Source: Lysobacteraceae bacterium (GTDB lineage: Bacteria > Pseudomonadota > Gammaproteobacteria > Xanthomonadales > Rhodanobacteraceae). Taken from it: a stretch of 7,031 bases of DNA. How positions within the stretch are numbered: the first letter of the stretch is position 1; each line of letters starts with the position of its first letter. Made by a program: the position numbers and the translations under genes. The DNA lies in assembly GCA_018971925.1 (NCBI GenBank), contig JAGWZT010000098.1:1-7031 (forward strand), read 5' to 3'. Positions 5,785-7,031 of the stretch are shown in pieces. The notes under the pieces are model-generated. The model saw nothing but the letters and a program-made list of their open reading frames with translations, did no database searches and was not told where the DNA came from.

Positions 5785-6319
5785 AGCCGGTACCCGGTAC
5801 CGGAGCGAAAAGGGGTCAGGTTCGTTTTCGGCGGATTTGCGTGGCTGTGCTTCACGCCCCGGAAAAACGAACCTGACCCCTTTTCGGGGTTTCACCTTGA
5901 TCGAGATGCTGGCGGTGATCGTGCTGATCGCGATTGCCGCCACCGTGACCGCCGTGTCGCTGCACGGACGCAGCCGCGGCCAATTGCAGGCGGCTGCCCA
6001 GGGCGTCGCGGCGGGGTTGCGCGACACCCGCACGCGCGCAATGGCGACGGGCAAGCCGCAATGGTTCAGCGTCGACCTGCGTGCGCATTCCTACACGGTT
6101 CCGGGGCGCGATCCGCGTGGATTGCCGGCTGCCGCGGCCGTGCACGTCGAATCGGCCGCGGAGGCCGGCGAGCAGCCCGGCATCGCACGCATCGGCTATT
6201 TCCCGGATGGCAGTTCCAGTGGCGGCAACATCACCTTGAGCGAAGCACGGCGCAGCTCGCGCGTGGACGTGGATTGGCTGACCGGCGCGGTGACCGTCAG
6301 CAACGGAGTGCCGCAGTGA
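5762..6319 (+). CDS. gspH: Minor pseudopilin GspH, start displaced by inserted element
   Basis: Minor pseudopilin of the pseudopilus tip complex. The mature part is secure: G|FTLIEM at 5888-5908 with glutamate +5 (5903-5905), a hydrophobic helix, then a 142-residue mature protein with the GspH signatures of a basic helix (AAGLRDTRTRAMATGK), GYFPDGSSSGGNITL and VDVDWLTGAV. The start is uncertain because the inverted-repeat element ends just before the RGF codons and no ATG lies nearby. I use GTG 5762 (overlaps gspG by 23 nt), which has GAGGG at 5749-5753, 8 nt away; this gives 185 aa with an unusually long 43-residue leader. TTG 5837, inside the element, gives 160 aa and a normal 18-residue leader (MRGCASRPGKTNLTPFRG) but no credible ribosome site. 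ATG 5732 would give 195 aa. All read the right arm in frame. Its stop overlaps gspI by 4 nt. Confidence 0.92.
   Translation: MTTATGSRAGTRYRSEKGSGSFSADLRGCASRPGKTNLTPFRGFTLIEMLAVIVLIAIAATVTAVSLHGRSRGQLQAAAQGVAAGLRDTRTRAMATGKPQWFSVDLRAHSYTVPGRDPRGLPAAAAVHVESAAEAGEQPGIARIGYFPDGSSSGGNITLSEARRSSRVDVDWLTGAVTVSNGVPQ
5787..5803 (+). repeat. Short palindrome directly after gspG stop
   Basis: CCGGTACC, a central C, then GGTACCGG: 8-bp inverted arms that also create two GGTACC copies in tandem. It starts 2 nt after the gspG stop and ends 2 nt before the larger inverted-repeat element. It can fold as a 7-bp stem with a CCG loop and might protect the gspG mRNA 3' end, or be part of the insertion. Confidence 0.6.
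5806..5886. mobile_element. MITE/REP-like palindromic element inserted between gspG and gspH
   Basis: Two 23-nt arms (5806-5828 and 5864-5886) are exact reverse complements. The left arm contains GGGGTCAGGTTCGTTTT and the right arm ends CCTGACCCCTTTTCG. The 35-nt centre contains another small hairpin, GCGTG (5839-5843) with CACGC (5853-5857). It has no coding capacity of its own beyond the gspH frame that crosses it. The outermost CG on each side is both the end of the inverted repeat and a possible 2-bp target duplication. From memory, GGGGTCAGGTTCG palindromes recur in gammaproteobacterial genomes next to REP-associated tyrosine (Y1) transposases, so this is probably a non-autonomous copy; no transposase is in the window. 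As RNA it would be a long hairpin ending in CCCCTTTT, resembling an intrinsic terminator on either strand. Confidence 0.8.
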
Positions 6320-6756
6320 TCACGCGCGCGCGCGGTTTCACGTTGATCGAAGTGCTGGCCGCGATCGCCTTGCTGGCGATTGCTTTTGCGATAGGCCTGG
6401 GCGCGCTCGGCAAGTCGGCGCAGAACGCCGCGCGCGCCGCCGCCCTGGACGCAGCGGTCGAGCACGCGCAAAGCCTGTTCGCGGAGCAGGGCCTGGTCGC
6501 GCCATTGAAGAACGCGAGCACCGAGGGAACGTTCGACGACGGCATGCGCTGGACGCTGAAGGTGCGCGCCTTGCCCCGGCCGGCGCAAGGCACGGGCGCG
6601 GCCGTCACGCTGCAACAGGGCGGATTGATGATGGCGCAGGCGGCCAACATCGAGCTTTGGCAGCTCGACGCCACGGTGCAGTACGGCGCGGGCCGCGTGT
6701 TGCGGCTGGCCACCCAGCGCGCGCAGGCCGCGCCGCCGCAGGATACGGATCAATGA
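6316..6756 (+). CDS. gspI: Minor pseudopilin GspI
   Basis: 146-aa precursor of a minor pseudopilin that in other systems nucleates the GspI-J-K tip complex. The leader is very short and basic (MITRARG), cleaved after G7, giving FTLIEVLAAIALLAIAFAIGLGAL with glutamate +5 at E12. The family pattern of a small-residue-rich helix (ARAAALDAAVEHAQSLFAE), a G-F-DDGMRW segment and a C-terminal beta region is present. The GTG start at 6316 overlaps the gspH stop (GTGA), with GGAG at 6305-6308 7 nt upstream, so translation is probably coupled. The mature length (139 aa) is slightly longer than the roughly 110-125 aa common in the family, because of an insert around PAQGTGAAVTLQQGGLMMAQ (residues about 88-109). 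Confidence 0.94.
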   Translation: MITRARGFTLIEVLAAIALLAIAFAIGLGALGKSAQNAARAAALDAAVEHAQSLFAEQGLVAPLKNASTEGTFDDGMRWTLKVRALPRPAQGTGAAVTLQQGGLMMAQAANIELWQLDATVQYGAGRVLRLATQRAQAAPPQDTDQ

Positions 6757-7031
6757 AGAGCGTGGCCCGCCAAGCCGGTTTCACCTTGCTGGAAATCCTG
6801 CTGGCGCTGGCGTTGCTGGCGTTCGTGATGCTGGGCGTGTGGGGCGCGATGCGTGGCGCCGCGCGCGTCACCCGGTCCGCAGATGCCGTGATGGCGCAAA
6901 GCGAAGCCGTGCGCACCGTGCAGCAATTCCTGCGCCGGTACGTGGGGGCGGCGGGGCCGCAGCCGTTCGTGACGGCGGGCGGAGCGGCGGCGCGCATGTT
7001 CCGGGGCGACGCGACCTCGATGGAGTACGTC
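6753..7031 (+). CDS. gspJ: Minor pseudopilin GspJ, N-terminal part (runs off right edge)
   Basis: The first 93 codons of gspJ. The ATG at 6753 overlaps the gspI stop as ATGA, with AGGA at 6740-6743 9 nt upstream. The leader MKSVARQAG is cleaved after G9 before FTLLEILLALALLAFVMLGV, with glutamate +5 at E14. The following region (SEAVRTVQQFLRRYVGAAGPQPF, then MFRGDATSMEYV) matches the start of the GspJ family globular domain, including the FLRR and F-x-G pattern. GspJ binds GspI and GspK at the pseudopilus tip. The rest of the gene, and presumably gspK-L-M-N-D, lies beyond the window. The frame is open to the last base. Confidence 0.93.
   Translation, partial: MKSVARQAGFTLLEILLALALLAFVMLGVWGAMRGAARVTRSADAVMAQSEAVRTVQQFLRRYVGAAGPQPFVTAGGAAARMFRGDATSMEYV

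Noticed and set aside
4858..6054. A 398-codon minus-strand frame over gspF, gspG and gspH
   Set aside because: It crosses several certain genes on the other strand and the inserted element, with no recognisable domain.

Overview
The window is GC-rich chromosomal DNA, all of it coding on the + strand, and probably from a gammaproteobacterium of the Xanthomonadales/Lysobacterales (a Xanthomonas, Lysobacter, Rhodanobacter or Dyella relative). That placement rests on the type II secretion (T2SS) proteins and on gene order. The T2SS run here starts with the ATPase gene, with no gspC or gspD in front of it, and then goes E-F-G-H-I-J. This is the layout I recall for the Xanthomonas xps cluster. The GspE also lacks the usual tetracysteine zinc motif, which I remember as a feature of XpsE.

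Layout: (1) 1-1386 is the 3' end of a large gene for a type III restriction (Res)-like protein, with an SF2 helicase motif VI followed by a C-terminal PD-(D/E)xK nuclease. (2) 1548-1967 encodes a 139-aa exported protein of unknown function. (3) 2169-7031 is the T2SS block: gspE (ATPase), gspF (inner-membrane platform), gspG (major pseudopilin), gspH, gspI and the start of gspJ (minor pseudopilins). gspJ runs off the right edge. E/F are separated by 1 nt, and H/I and I/J overlap by 4 nt, so these are tightly coupled. Two junctions break the pattern: a 240-nt gap between gspF and gspG, and an inserted palindromic element between gspG and gspH.

How it works together: GspE hydrolyses ATP at the cytoplasmic face. 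GspF connects that motor to assembly of a periplasmic pseudopilus made mainly of GspG and tipped by GspH-I-J(-K). The pseudopilus pushes folded exoproteins through the outer-membrane secretin, whose gene is not in this window.

The most notable observation is an approximately 81-bp element with near-perfect 23-bp inverted repeats (5806-5886), resembling a MITE or RAYT-associated palindrome, lying between gspG and gspH. Its right end abuts the GFTLIEM prepilin-peptidase site of gspH. The natural start of gspH is therefore missing, and its present leader must be read through the element. The second notable region is the gspF-gspG gap, which holds an extended -10-like site followed by three consecutive hairpins, consistent with a structured leader for the major pseudopilin gene. 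I saw no tRNA, rRNA or CRISPR.
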